Source: Fragilariopsis cylindrus CCMP1102 (lineage: Eukaryota; Bacillariophyta; Bacillariophyceae; Bacillariales; Bacillariaceae). Taken from it: a stretch of 64,000 nt of DNA. The translations under genes and the position numbers were made by a program. The notes below the pieces were generated by a model. It was given only the letters and a program-made list of their open reading frames with translations. It was not told the origin of the DNA and ran no database searches. Location: contig FMBT01000310.1 of the NCBI GenBank assembly GCA_900095095.1, positions 186,001-250,000 of the forward strand. The letters run 5' to 3'. The first letter of the stretch is position 1. Every line of letters begins with the position of its first letter. Positions 10,362 through 21,123 of this stretch are shown here, piece by piece.

Positions 10362-13025
10362 TCAGAGGTGATCATCACAATCATCATCATCCTCGTATTC
10401 GTCTTCTTCTTCAAACGGAGAAAGTTGTTGAGATTCATGGGTTGTTTGTCGGTCGTAATCATCCGGTAGGATCGACGACGACGGTGGATGGACAATAACT
10501 GTCCTGGGCAAACTGTTAGGAAAATCATCCGCATTATATGAATCGTTCAGGTCCATATCCGGTACTTCTTTTTTCCTTTTCCTCGTCGTTTTTCTACTAA
10601 CCGATATCGGTTCTTCAAATTTGTTGGTATTATCTTTGTACTTTTTGTAGTGATTGGTTTTTTCTTCTTTTAAGACTAATCGATCTGACTCTGACTCAAG
10701 TAATTGGCGTTGTTGTTGCTGATTCTTATTATTGTGGAGATTCTGATGTTGATTCAACATCAACAAATCGTCATAGGTCGTAGCTTTAGACTGTTTATCG
10801 TCGGTGTTTACCGAAGATTTTTGTTGGTCCATCCTAGAACGATCAGAATCTAAGATCTCAATCTCGGTATCAGTACTTGAATTGATTCGATAAGACTGTT
10901 GCTGCATTTGCTGCTGCAATAGTTTTGTATTCAGATCTTGCGCGAACAAGTATTCTTGGCTAGCGATACCTTTTCTGTGGATTTCTTTCGTTTCAACCAA
11001 ATTCTTGCCATCGGACTTTACCGACCATATTTGTTGGTCCGTCCTAGAACGATCAGAATCTCTGATCTCAGTCTCGATATTGGTATCGGTATCTGACTTG
11101 ATTTGCTGAGATTGTTGCTGCTGCAGTTGCTGCTGCTGTAGTTGAGATTCCTGCTGTTTCGTTCTTCGTACGACAAAGAAATCTTGGCTAGTGATATCTT
11201 CGTTGTGGCCTTTTCTCGTTTCATTCTTATTTTTGCTATCGGTTGCGTTAGGAATTTCATCATCGATGTTATTTTTATCGTCGTCTTTATCTTTCGGGAT
11301 CGTGAAATTGGCTATACCATCGCATCCACCGTTATTATTGTTGTTGCTACTGCTGTTACTATTGACGACGTTATTTTTCGATATCGGTGACTCATTCTGT
11401 GACGTTTCTTTTAGTAAAGATGTTTCAGTTGCTTCTGCTGTTGTTATTTCCTGTGGTTGGTAGGTAGGTTGCTGTTGCTGTTGCTGTTGACATTGTTGCT
11501 GCTGCAATGGCATTATTGATGGTGATGATGGATCTTCTTTTTTATCTCGTTGCTGTTGGTGTTGACGTTGTTTAGTTTCTTCCTCATCAAATTGTTGTTG
11601 TTGCCGTGACAATAATCGCATAGATACTTCATAACCATCATCAATTGAATCTGTAAATTTTGCCTTTTCACTTAATAAGTCACGATATTTTCTTCCAAGA
11701 TTTTCCATTATGATTTGGTTTTGTATGCCTTGCTGTTCCATAACAATTCTTTTTTCTTTTTCACGTTCCATACCTAATTGGGTTTCTTTTTGTTGTTTTT
11801 CCATCAATGAAACAATTTCATGTACCAAAGGAGATTTTAGTGATGCATCATATTTATTCTTTCGATCATACCATTCTGCTAATCGTGAAATAGCACAAAC
11901 ACCAAACAATATAAATGGGAATACTGTTGGATCATCAAAGGGTGATGATGATGATGACGAAGCTACTGCATCTGTTGTTCTCTTTCCCTGAATTTTTTCA
12001 AGTAATGATCGAATTAATGCTTCAGATGATGATAATGATGATGATGATGAATTGTTATTATTTTTCGTCATCGTCGCTGTTAGCATCAAATTTGAGTCTG
12101 AATTTGCTGCTACAACGACAGCACCAGTTTTATTTGTATTTGTATCTCTTTGATGTTGTTGTTGTCTTCGTCTTCGTTGTCGTCGTTGATTTACTAGAGC
12201 TTCTAATCGTTTCGTCGTTCCATCGCCATCATGTAATAGTACACCATCATTATCATTCTTTCGTTGCAGTTGTCGTTGCCGTCGTTCTTCTTTGTAACGA
12301 AGATAGCATCGAGTGTGCCGATTACTACGACGAAGACAATTGCGATTATGAAGCTGCTGAGGTGGTGGTTGCTTCTGTTGACTAGTACACTGTTGTTGTC
12401 GAGGATGGTTGTAATTGTTGTTGTCAGAGTTATTATCATTATTATTATTACCATTGACATTAATATTGCTCTGTTCGTATTGCAGCTGTAGCTGTAACTC
12501 TGGTTGTTGTTGTCGTTGTTGTCGTACGATGCGGTCGAAACCACCATCCTCATCATTGTCGTCTTCTCTTACTCCTTCTATACACGTTGTTGTTGATGAT
12601 GCTACGTTTGGTGATGTTTCTGATTCTATTGATTTCTTCTCCGCTGCTAGCGGTAATATTGGTGGTGGAGCAAGTGTGTCGTTTTGATCACAATTATTAT
12701 TGAGTGGATACGACGTGGATGACGTTGTTGATGATGAGGGTAGTGGTAGTACTTGTAATAGCGGCGAAGAAGTTCGTGGATGATGCAGCTCTTCTTCCTC
12801 TTCTTCTCTACCAATTGTTGTTGTTGTTGATTCTGGTTGTTGCAACATTTCCTCGTCATTTCGCCGTGACAGTGAAGGAGTTATCGTTACCATTGACGGT
12901 GGATGGGGAGATGGTGACCTACTCCTACTAGTACTACTTCTACCATTGCTGCTTTTGGAACTGATGTTACGTTTACGTTTTCCTTTTCCCGTCATTAGTT
13001 GACGAACTACATTATTCGGAGACAT
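10362..13025 (-). CDS. Q/S/N-rich coiled-coil protein, probable N-terminal part of the CtIP-like gene
   Basis: 887 codons from ATG at 13025, ending beside a coding frame that continues one base out of phase at about 10376, so this may not be the natural end. The sequence is largely low complexity: poly-S, poly-N and poly-Q. A better ordered segment lies at about residues 340-450: FPFILFGVCAISRLAEWYD, then a charged helical stretch (LVHEIVSLMEKQQKETQLG, EREKEKRIVMEQQ, LGRKYRDLLSEKAKF) predicted to form a coiled coil. A unit of about 70 residues is duplicated: DTDTNIETEIRDSDRSRTDQ and SSTDTEIEILDSDRSRMDQ, each preceded by Q-rich runs. CtIP proteins carry an N-terminal coiled-coil tetramerisation region, so a single gene spanning 8429-13025 is my inference. 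It could also be an independent gene. Confidence 0.6.
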   Translation of the reverse strand: MSPNNVVRQLMTGKGKRKRNISSKSSNGRSSTSRSRSPSPHPPSMVTITPSLSRRNDEEMLQQPESTTTTIGREEEEEELHHPRTSSPLLQVLPLPSSSTTSSTSYPLNNNCDQNDTLAPPPILPLAAEKKSIESETSPNVASSTTTCIEGVREDDNDEDGGFDRIVRQQRQQQPELQLQLQYEQSNINVNGNNNNDNNSDNNNYNHPRQQQCTSQQKQPPPQQLHNRNCLRRSNRHTRCYLRYKEERRQRQLQRKNDNDGVLLHDGDGTTKRLEALVNQRRQRRRRQQQHQRDTNTNKTGAVVVAANSDSNLMLTATMTKNNNNSSSSSLSSSEALIRSLLEKIQGKRTTDAVASSSSSSPFDDPTVFPFILFGVCAISRLAEWYDRKNKYDASLKSPLVHEIVSLMEKQQKETQLGMEREKEKRIVMEQQGIQNQIIMENLGRKYRDLLSEKAKFTDSIDDGYEVSMRLLSRQQQQFDEEETKQRQHQQQRDKKEDPSSPSIMPLQQQQCQQQQQQQPTYQPQEITTAEATETSLLKETSQNESPISKNNVVNSNSSSNNNNNGGCDGIANFTIPKDKDDDKNNIDDEIPNATDSKNKNETRKGHNEDITSQDFFVVRRTKQQESQLQQQQLQQQQSQQIKSDTDTNIETEIRDSDRSRTDQQIWSVKSDGKNLVETKEIHRKGIASQEYLFAQDLNTKLLQQQMQQQSYRINSSTDTEIEILDSDRSRMDQQKSSVNTDDKQSKATTYDDLLMLNQHQNLHNNKNQQQQRQLLESESDRLVLKEEKTNHYKKYKDNTNKFEEPISVSRKTTRKRKKEVPDMDLNDSYNADDFPNSLPRTVIVHPPSSSILPDDYDRQTTHESQQLSPFEEEDEYEDDDDCDDHL

Positions 13026-14105
13026 CGTATCGTTCGATTCACTTCACTTCAATTCGCGTGATTGATTTGATTGATTGATTGTTCGATAACTAGTAATAAT
13101 AGTAACGAAAAAGAGAAATGTAGCCGTTGAGTAAAAGACGGAAGAGACTAGGATAGATGGAGGTGCACTAGAGATGAAATTAACTAGTCCTCCTTTTCTC
13201 CTGGCCTAATAGATTCGTAGATAGGGATGATAATAAGGCTGATCAGCTGAGTGTTACGAGTGTGGAGTCAAGTTTCTTCAAAGAAAGCTTTGCCGTTTGC
13301 TTGTCGATCGTCCTTGCCTCTCATCTACCGTGCGTAAGCGCGCCTGCAATTATTGATTATTTTTTTCCTTTTTTATTTTTGGCGCGGAACATTCAGAAAT
13401 GGATAGCATTCCCCCATACCTGGTAGGCTTCATATCTTAAGAGTAGCCTACAACTTTTGTGGCTTTTTGTTGGTAAGAGCTATGCTCATATAGCAATAAC
13501 AACATAACTCCAACCATCATCATATCCGTAGGTCAAATACAAAATAGTACTAGTTGTGTTTTGGGGAAAGCTCTAGGTAGAGAAGCATCAGCAGAGTTTG
13601 CAAGACTCACTCAGTACATTAATGGAGATGAATCCATTAAAAAGCAATGTTGTAATGCTACATATGTGCCTGATAACATGCAATACAGCCATGTGCATGT
13701 CCCTTACTAGGAATATAATAATACATTCACAACTATCACACCACCAAAATGGTAAAATAATAGATCCTTCTTCTGATTTGTTTGTTGTTCCAGGATATTT
13801 TATTTTATACGTAGGATAGTTATTACCATTGGTACGTACTAAGCGTAGGTCGAAAGCGTTCGATATCGGTATTTTGGTATTTTACAAATATTTATGCCTG
13901 TAAGTACGTTGAGAGCGTTAGGTTCCGTTGTAAACCTGAAAAATTCTCTTTGTATCATCAGATGACGAATACGGTACAGTACCGTACAATCGAACAACAA
14001 CAGGGAGAAATGTTCGAAAAAGAAAAGATAGTGTTGTTGAATTGTTTAGCTGAAAAGATTATAACTAGAATATCGCATCGAACTACCACCTACTATAACG
14101 CAACG
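13026..14105. other. 1.1-kb gap between CtIP-like and lipase genes
   Basis: Divergent promoter region with no conserved frame. It includes CTTCACTTCAATT-like and TTGATTGATTGATTG repeats near 13040-13082 and a GTAC-rich inverted motif (ggtacagtaccgtac, about 13973-13987). Small open frames in 13598-13819 have no recognisable content. Confidence 0.4.
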
Positions 14106-15526
14106 ATGACGAAAAAGGTTGAATACCCAGTCGATAAGGCGGCTCTCGAAGAGATGTCTCGTGGAATGGTGAGTAAAGGAATAGGACTATTAATATGAGT
14201 AGGAATGTTATATCTATCTATCTGACATACGACGAGTGTGCTATTTTGTTGTCCAACAATATCCTAAACTCATCAGTATGTGCATTGCATCAAAATTGTA
14301 CATGTTATAAATAGATCTACGCAGAATTAGCCATAACAGATAATAAAGAAGGAACGTTGGCAAAAATAGGCAAAGCAAATCCATGGCACATTCAGGCTTT
14401 AAAACTTATAACTGGATCTCAAGAACGTGCCCATCTTCCACTTCGGGATATTCTTAACGAGGATCTTGGGGGTCTTATTCTAGATACCGAACTGGATGTA
14501 ACTGGTATTACACGGGGTGGTCAATTTTTGGATACTCAAGGTTATGTAGCCCATAATTCTGAGTGCATCGTCGTTTCATTCCGATGTACTACATCTATCT
14601 TTGATTGGATGACGAACATTAATAGCACTACTTCTGCCTGGGATTTAGAAGATGTAGAACAAGGATTCAGTGGATATTGCAGTGGATTTTCAGAACTATG
14701 CTGTCAAGGTTCCAATTACAAACCAAGAGTTCATACAGGAATGTACAATAACTTTCTAGCAACACTACCAGAGGTGAAAAAATACGTTGATCAATTTTTG
14801 ACTGACTATGAAAGACCTCGAAAATTATACATTTGTGGTCATTCCTTAGGAGCAGGTATTGCTAATCTTATGGCTACCTACTATCTGCTCGAGCACAATT
14901 GGAATCTACTTCCTCAATCTCTTGTCTTAGTAACAGCTGGAAGTCCCCGCTCGATTTGTGAATCGATGAAGGAGGTCACAGACAAAAAAAGAGAAGAGTA
15001 TGGCAATAACGTTCGCTTCTACCGCATCGTAAAAGGGAAAGATGCTGTTGTTAGAGTACCGCCCAAGATTCTTGGTTTTGATCATCTTGTTGATCCTACC
15101 GTGATCAAAGATGACGGAAATATTTTATTAATCAGCAAGGAAGGTGATATCAAGGATAACTTGTCAGAGATTTTTGATCGTAACCAAGAAGATAACTTGA
15201 TGCGAAATATAGCAGAGGGCGCCGTAGACGATTCGCCTGAAGATACGGAAGATGTATCTGACGAAGATGCTAAATACAATCGCATTTTAATGAAAATTCC
15301 ACAGGCTTTCAGAGATCACATGCCGGATATCTATCTAAAGCCAATCTTACGAGCTCAAGGTGTTATATTTGTGAAGAAAGATAACACTGATAACAACGTG
15401 AGCGACGAATCGTCAACCCAGAAAATTGAACAAGATAAGACAAAGAAGACGAAAAAGAGTCGACCAAAGTGGGTTCCAAAATTATTCCGTAAGAAAACAA
15501 TAGATAAGATCGAACCTACCGAGTAA
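14106..15526 (+). CDS. Class 3 lipase (alpha/beta hydrolase)
   Basis: Two exons, join(14106..14168, 14315..15526), 424 residues. The donor gtgagt at 14169 and acceptor tag at 14312-14314 keep phase 0. The lipase-3 core is clear: VVSFRCTTSIFDWMTNIN (oxyanion-hole side), VHTGMYNNF, then the nucleophile elbow ICGHSLGAGIANLMATYY with catalytic Ser, TAGSPRS, FYRIVKGKDAVVRVPP (Asp region) and FDHLVDP as a candidate His. The last 120 residues are acidic then basic (KKTKKSRPKWVPKLFRKK) and unrelated to catalysis. Family members hydrolyse acylglycerols or polar lipids. There is no obvious signal peptide from this start; an upstream in-frame extension to about 13950 is open but unsupported. Confidence 0.88.
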
Positions 15527-15626
15527 CCTTTGACAATCGTTAGGACCTATATCATTATTAGACATGGGTCTTCAACACGACGTGGAGTTGCGTGCTTAAA
15601 CATGCTGATAGTTGTATGTCTCATTG

Positions 15627-15660
<34 letters not shown>

Positions 15661-15671
15661 GTATATATATA
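15627..15671. repeat. (TA)n dinucleotide microsatellite
   Basis: A run of about 20 TA units, interrupted once by cg near 15660, in the 3' gap after the lipase gene. A similar run sits in an intron of the ABC transporter gene (about 20528-20560). Confidence 0.9.
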
Positions 15672-15892
15672 GCATGCTTTGCTATTGTAACAAGGCAGAC
15701 ATGTTTAGTCTGTGCTCATATACATATACTACAGGACTACATAAATTCAGTATAATTTAGATATAAATCTGATAAAACATAATGTTTGTAAAGTACCGCT
15801 TTATAGAATTATCAACATATTGTACATTTGTGATTCTAAATGGAGCATTTTGATAATACCGTATGTATTGCTATTCTGATACTATCCCTAAC

Positions 15893-15990
15893 TTTGTCTT
15901 TGTCTTTATCTTTATCTTTATCTTTATCTTTGGCTTTGGCTTTGGCTTTGGCTTTGCTTTGCTTTGGCTTTGGCTTTGGCTTTGGCTTAA
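15893..15990. repeat. Composite hexanucleotide array (CTTTAT)n to (CTTTGG)n
   Basis: Tandem tctttatctttat units change abruptly into ggctttggcttt units, with one shortened unit near 15955-15962. The minus strand would read as alternating KIKIK and KPKPK/QSQS, but no gene includes it. It lies just past the 3' end of the BAR-like gene. Confidence 0.85.
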
Positions 15991-16056
15991 GGTGTATACA
16001 GTATTAGTTGGTTGGTTGGTTCTCCACACTGCCGATCCTATTAATACTACTATCAT

Positions 16057-17265
16057 TTATTTATTTTCCGTGACGACTTTAGCACACTTTTCACTCATCG
16101 ATTCTAGTGTCGCACTCATCTGCAATGTGATATTATTTTCTCGTTCCACTCGATTGATTTCCCATTCAATGTAATTTTTTACCAGGGTATATAAATCCTT
16201 ATATCCCTCGTGTGTGACAGACTCCATAAGAGCACACAATCGACCTGCCTCCTTTTCGTGGACAGTAAATGCCTGCTTGAGTTTGCCTTCGTTACGAGAC
16301 AACCGGTCCACGGCCACAGTTGGATTGGTCCTTCCTTTAATTTCCAACTCGTTGGCTTTATTGCGTAGCGTCTCTATTTTACGTTCGTAATGAAGACGAT
16401 TCGATGCGAGCTTTCGGACACGTTTTAGTCCCGATTCGACACGCTCCGTAATGATCTGTTCCCATTCGGTCACAAAGTTGACGACATCTTTTTGGTATTC
16501 CTGATCATTGACGACAGCCTGGGCCGCACCAAAGCCATACAGACCGAGAAAACTGAGAATATCAGCACCACTTCTTTCCCTATAGTCTTCTGCAACTTGA
16601 CTTACTGTGTTAGGGATGGAAGAATCCACTCCTTTAGCTGCAGTGGTTTCCGAAGACGCCACAACAGATGCCGAAGAAGAAGTCACCGACGCTGACTCTG
16701 ACGACGACGCGGACTGGAAGGAAGAAGAGTACGAATCTGTTGATAACGAAGGTGACGGCGAAGACACTACTAGTCGTTGTGAAAACTGCTGTAATTGTTC
16801 CGTGGCCTCCCCGTCTAACTCACAACCAATTTCTTCACGGATCGGTGTCCGTTCCGATAAGAGGGCCAACTGTTGGGCGATCTCGAATCTTGATTCATGA
16901 AGATCTCGAGTACGTATTTGATACGTATTAATAACCATGATTAGTGCTCGTAGCTGTTTCTTCATTTGGACAAAGTCTACTGTTAACGGTATAAGATCAG
17001 GACTTCGATTCTTCTGAACATCATCTGTAACGGCCTTGTCCAATCGCTCTTCGATCAGAATTGTACTTTGAGAAGTTGCACGGCGACGATCATTGTCATT
17101 GCCGTCCCTTTTGTTGTTGGTGTTGGCATTGTTGTTATCGGAACGATCTTTTTTGTTGTTTACCATCATTATATCAACGTTATCCTTATTCCAGTAATCT
17201 TTTTCATCACTTGGGTTGGTCAACACACTCAACGAATCTTGTCGCTCTAATGTTTTTGCCGGCAT
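16057..17265 (-). CDS. BAR-like coiled-coil membrane-curvature protein (putative)
   Basis: Single exon, 402 residues, ATG at 17265. The first 80 residues are disordered (N/D-rich). From about residue 100 two helical blocks appear: VDFVQMKKQLRALIMVINTY followed by a heptad-like stretch, then a Ser-rich linker (about 180-225), then a long helical region: FVTEWEQIITERVESGLKRV, LHYERKIETLRNKANELE, LSRNEGKLKQAFTVHEKEAG and NYIEWEINRVERENNITLQ. A helical bundle with a central 'LRNK...RNEGKLKQAFTVHEKEAGRLC' segment resembles the BAR/sorting-nexin C-terminal domain. If correct, it binds and bends membranes in trafficking. No PX or SH3 domain is seen. Assignment is by general pattern, not a specific family match. 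Confidence 0.6.
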   Translation of the reverse strand: MPAKTLERQDSLSVLTNPSDEKDYWNKDNVDIMMVNNKKDRSDNNNANTNNKRDGNDNDRRRATSQSTILIEERLDKAVTDDVQKNRSPDLIPLTVDFVQMKKQLRALIMVINTYQIRTRDLHESRFEIAQQLALLSERTPIREEIGCELDGEATEQLQQFSQRLVVSSPSPSLSTDSYSSSFQSASSSESASVTSSSASVVASSETTAAKGVDSSIPNTVSQVAEDYRERSGADILSFLGLYGFGAAQAVVNDQEYQKDVVNFVTEWEQIITERVESGLKRVRKLASNRLHYERKIETLRNKANELEIKGRTNPTVAVDRLSRNEGKLKQAFTVHEKEAGRLCALMESVTHEGYKDLYTLVKNYIEWEINRVERENNITLQMSATLESMSEKCAKVVTENK

Positions 17266-18380
17266 GATTTTTTCTTTCTTTCTTGATAATGTACCGTAAT
17301 ATGTTATATTTTGATTGTAACTTACGTAGGCTGTGCGTATATTTTCTTGTCAATGATCGAAAAGTATGAATTTTTAGAATTATGAGCTTGATGACGTTCA
17401 AGTGTAATATGATGTCGATATGCAAATTATTTTGATAAAGCTGTCATCCCTTTTATTGTAGGCTATGTATAATACTGTACTTCGAAGTATAGGACTAGGA
17501 CTAGAGTTTGCATACCATTACTGGTTTTATCTATCACTTGTTTCGTCTTCTTGGGTTCTTTTTTTGTGTCTTTTCAATGCACATTACGAACGTCGATCAC
17601 GATCACGAATTTCTGTTTCTTCTCTCGAAAACTTGAAAAAGAAGTTTGCATGTTTGCATTGTTTGCATTACACCATGCTTTGGTTTTATTTATCCTTTTT
17701 TTTCGCTAAAACACAACAGGGCCAGTCGGTCAGTCAGTCACGAAGTGTTTCGTGTCCCGTTAATAAATAATGCTGATTCAATCGATCATCATCATGCAGG
17801 CCTTGCGGCACTAATAATTTTTGGGGGTTTTCTAGAAACTAAATAATTAGGTTTTTTTTAAGCGTGTTAACCGCTTTTTAGGAAAGCGGGTACCAAAAGC
17901 GGGTACCCCTACCTGCTTTTTAGGAAAGCAGGTAGGCAAAGCGGGTACCCCTACCTGCTTTTTAGCGAAGCGGGTATACCCGCTTTTATAATATAGCGTG
18001 TTATACAGCGTGGGGCTTAAGTAAAAAAGCGGGTACCCCTACCCGCTTTTTAGGGAAGCGGGTAAGCAATGCGGGTACCCCTACCCGCTTTTTAGGGAAG
18101 CGGGTAAGCAAAGCGGGTACCCCTACCCGCTTTTTAGCGAAGCGGGTATACCCGCTTTTAAAAAAAAACAATCCACGATCACTAGTTTCGTTCAGCCCCC
18201 ACTCTGTTAAATAGTGCCGGAAGGCCCAGTGAATTCTGGCTCATTTTTTTCTTTTCTTTGCTTCTTTCGTCTTCTTTGCTTTGTTCGAATGTCGGCATGT
18301 TAGAAAATTTATAGTATTGCAAGATCATCCCTGTGCATATTATATAATCACATTTGATATCAAAACATTGGTTTGTTGTA
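17266..18380. other. 1.1-kb divergent gap containing a foldback satellite
   Basis: Intergenic region between the BAR-like gene and the ABC transporter gene. Apart from the satellite at 17861-18160 it is AT-rich with no coding support. Confidence 0.6.
17861..18160. repeat. 42-bp foldback satellite built of nested hairpins
   Basis: Two blocks. The unit GCGGGTACCCCT starts at 17899 and 17941 in the first block and at 18029, 18071 and 18113 in the second, an exact 42-bp period within each block. Each unit can form a hairpin GCGGGTA-CCCC-TACCCGC and a second hairpin pairing TACCCGCTT with AAGCGGGTA around a TTTAGGG-type loop. Both blocks end with an 18-bp perfect palindrome, AAGCGGGTATACCCGCTT (17968-17985 and 18140-18157). 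One unit carries CCTGC paired with GCAGG instead of CCCGC/GCGGG, so arm changes partly covary. The blocks are separated by about 40 bp with agcgtgtta-like and agcgtgg motifs. GC content is far above the surroundings. No coding frame. It may be a satellite, a cruciform or a transcribed hairpin. Confidence 0.92.
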
Positions 18381-18653
18381 ATGATGACGTTCAATAGCAC
18401 CATGCTGTTTCCTCATTGCCGTAATATCTGTCGACGACAGCAGTGCAGCAGTACATTTATAATCCGTCGTCGAAGTACAGCTAGTAATACAATAAAAGAA
18501 AGCATTGATTCCAATTTACGAATGCAGCATTATGTGTTGAAGAGAAGAACAAGACTGACAAAACGCACAACATCTTTGTCATTTTCCTCCACGACTATCT
18601 CTTCGAATGAAAAGGATGACAACGACGAAAAAAGTAAAGAATATGATGATATA

Positions 18654-18685
<32 letters not shown>

Positions 18686-20526
18686 CGATATGATCAACAC
18701 AAGTACGTCGTCGACTTCGACGTCTGACAGTTTATACAGACTTCTCCGAATGAATAAAAGTGAATGGACTACGATCGGTCTCGCGGCGTCTACATTAGTA
18801 GTAACATCATCCGTTACACTATTATTACCTTATGCATCTGGATCTGTGATCGATTATACAATAGCTAGTGGCGAGAATGGTGGAACTTCACCGTTAGTAT
18901 TAGCGAGTGGACTTTTTGCGTTAAGCTCCTTAGCTGGTGGCGGAGTATACCTAAGAACGTTATGGCTAGCAAAAGCGGGCAATCGTATCGTCGCTAGAAT
19001 CAAACAACGATTGTATTCATCAATCCTTCGAAAGGATTCGTCGTTTTTGGATCGACAAACTACTGGAGATTTGTTATCGCGATTAACTTCCGATGCCCAA
19101 CTATTACAGGGAGCGTTGACGACACAAGCGGTTGCCGGAATGCGTGCGACTGTGATGAGTTTTGGTGCATTTGGGATGCTGTTATATACAAGTCCTACAC
19201 TGGCTTTAGTATCCTGTGCAACCCTACCACCAATATTTATACTAACTCGACACTTTTCTAAACAACTAAAGACGCGACAAGAACGGGTTCAGAAACTACT
19301 TGGAGAGGCAACATCATTGGCAGAACAAGCCCTCAGTCATCCAACAACTGTTAAGCAGTCCGTAGCAGAAACATACGAGACCGTACGGTACCGGAATGGA
19401 GTTGCTGCTGCACACGCAGAATCGGTAGATACGGCTCATATGCAAGCACAGCTTGAAGCAGGATCGCATATATCGGCGAATGCAGCAATATTAGGCGTCC
19501 TAGGGATGGGAGGATCGATGGTATTAGATGGAAGTATCACAGCCGGTGATCTAACGGGTTTTGTCATGTATTCGTTGTTAATGGCAGGTAATTTATCTAG
19601 CATGACGAGTATTTATGGCGAGGTAGTTCGAGCGAGTGCCGCATCGTCACGTATCTTTGAATTGATGGATCAATCATCTAATGTTGTATCATCGAAAGGT
19701 GAAGATGAGGAACATACATTACTCTACGCTCAAGACGATCCTCTAGTCCAGATCGAATACGATTCCAAAAAGAATCAAGGTCACAATGATTATAATACTA
19801 CCGTCAGTTCTACTGACCCAAATACAAATAATCCTTCGCAAAGAGCAGCATCTATCGAAATCGAGAATCTATCGTTTCGATATCCTAGTCGGCCTGATGT
19901 TCCCGTAATTAACAATTTAAATTTGACTATACCAGCGGGTGGTGTTTTGGCCTTAGTTGGTGCCTCGGGTAGTGGTAAGGTAAGTTAACAATCGGAATTT
20001 TGTAAAAGCAATGTACATACTTGACTTGTAAAACGTGACAATTAATTATCTAGTAAGAATAATCCTAAGAGTCGATTTTTGTTCCTGTACGTCTATCTAA
20101 GTCAACGATTGGAAGTCTTTTGACGAGACTATATGATACTGACGACAATAACAATAGGAACAAAGACGAAACTGAATCAGCCATCAGGATCAACGGTAAG
20201 TGCATTCGCGATTACGATCCACAAGATCTTCGTCAAATGATAAGTGTAGTATCACAAGAACCGATTTTATTCCGCGGTTCCATTCGAGATAATATTCGAT
20301 ACGGAGTATGGGACAATGCATCGGAAGAATCCATCATAGAGGCCGCTCGCCAGGCATACGTCATGGAATTTGTTAATGATTTTCCCGATGGACTCGATAC
20401 TTTAGTTGGTCAAAGAGGTATGCAACTTAGTGGGGGTCAGCGTCAAAGAATAGCTATCGCACGGATGCTAGCGAACAACAAAGCTTCGATTTATATTATG
20501 GACGAGGTAAGCATAATCTTGTTATG

Positions 20527-20559
<33 letters not shown>

Positions 20560-20905
20560 CAACTGCGTGATCAGTTATATTGTTTTAAGTGTTGGGTTAT
20601 TACAAGTTCCAATCGGTGGCTAATATAAGTTTTCTTTCCTTCCCTTCTCTTTCCTTTCCTTGCTGCAGGCTACGAGCGCATTGGACGCTCAAAGTGAACA
20701 CTACGTTCAGTCCGCTTTACAAAAGATATTTACAGAACATAGCGGGAAAACTATCATATCGATAGCTCATCGTTTGAGTACAATTCGTCATGCAACTAGT
20801 ATTGCCGTATTGCAGAAAGGAAAAGTGGTTCAAATGGGAACATTCGAAGAGCTGAGCACTCAAGAGGGTGCATTTTATGAGTTAATGAAGACACAACTAC
20901 TTTAA
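18381..20905 (+). CDS. ABCB-type half ABC transporter (mitochondrial or plastid type)
   Basis: Three exons, join(18381..19979, 20102..20506, 20669..20905), 746 residues, all GT-AG and phase 0. The N-terminus is Arg/Ser-rich (RRQQCSSTFIIRRRSTAS) and looks like an organelle targeting sequence, followed by a (TCG)n-coded poly-Ser run. One transmembrane domain of about six helices (e.g. TIGLAASTLVVTSSVTLLLP) is followed by one nucleotide-binding domain: IEIENLSFRYPSRPDVPVI, Walker A GASGSGKST split by intron 1, Q-loop ISVVSQEPILFRG, signature LSGGQRQRIAIARM, Walker B IYIMDE split by intron 2, then D-loop ATSALDAQSE and H-loop SIAHRLST. This is the TAP/ABCB8-ABCB10 architecture; such half transporters dimerise and export peptides or small molecules from organelles. 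Intron 2 holds a long TA run. The gene looks intact. Confidence 0.93.
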
Positions 20906-21123
20906 CTACTTTTCGGTAAGGTTGACGGCACAAATTAATAAAAGGAAACCCCAAAAGTATTTTGTTCTGACCAGCAGAAGAATTATTTGGTTCGGGTTGC
21001 ATTTTAGTAGGCTCGTATTTCAGTCAAACATATAATATTTCTTAGACACTTTTTTGTACCTGATGCAATATCCATTTATGTTTACTTAAATAATATCGAT
21101 CTAGACTTGTTGTTGTTGGAAAT

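Larger units (their letters stand above)
15527..16056. other. Convergent gap with two microsatellites
   Basis: 530 bp between the stops of the lipase and the BAR-like gene. Its main contents are a long TA dinucleotide run and a composite hexanucleotide array, described separately. No gene seen. Confidence 0.6.

Noticed and set aside
11142-12931. Many plus-strand hydrophobic or Leu/Val-rich open frames that look like membrane proteins
   Set aside because: They are reverse-strand readings of CAA/CAG/GAT repeats in the Q/N-rich minus-strand gene.
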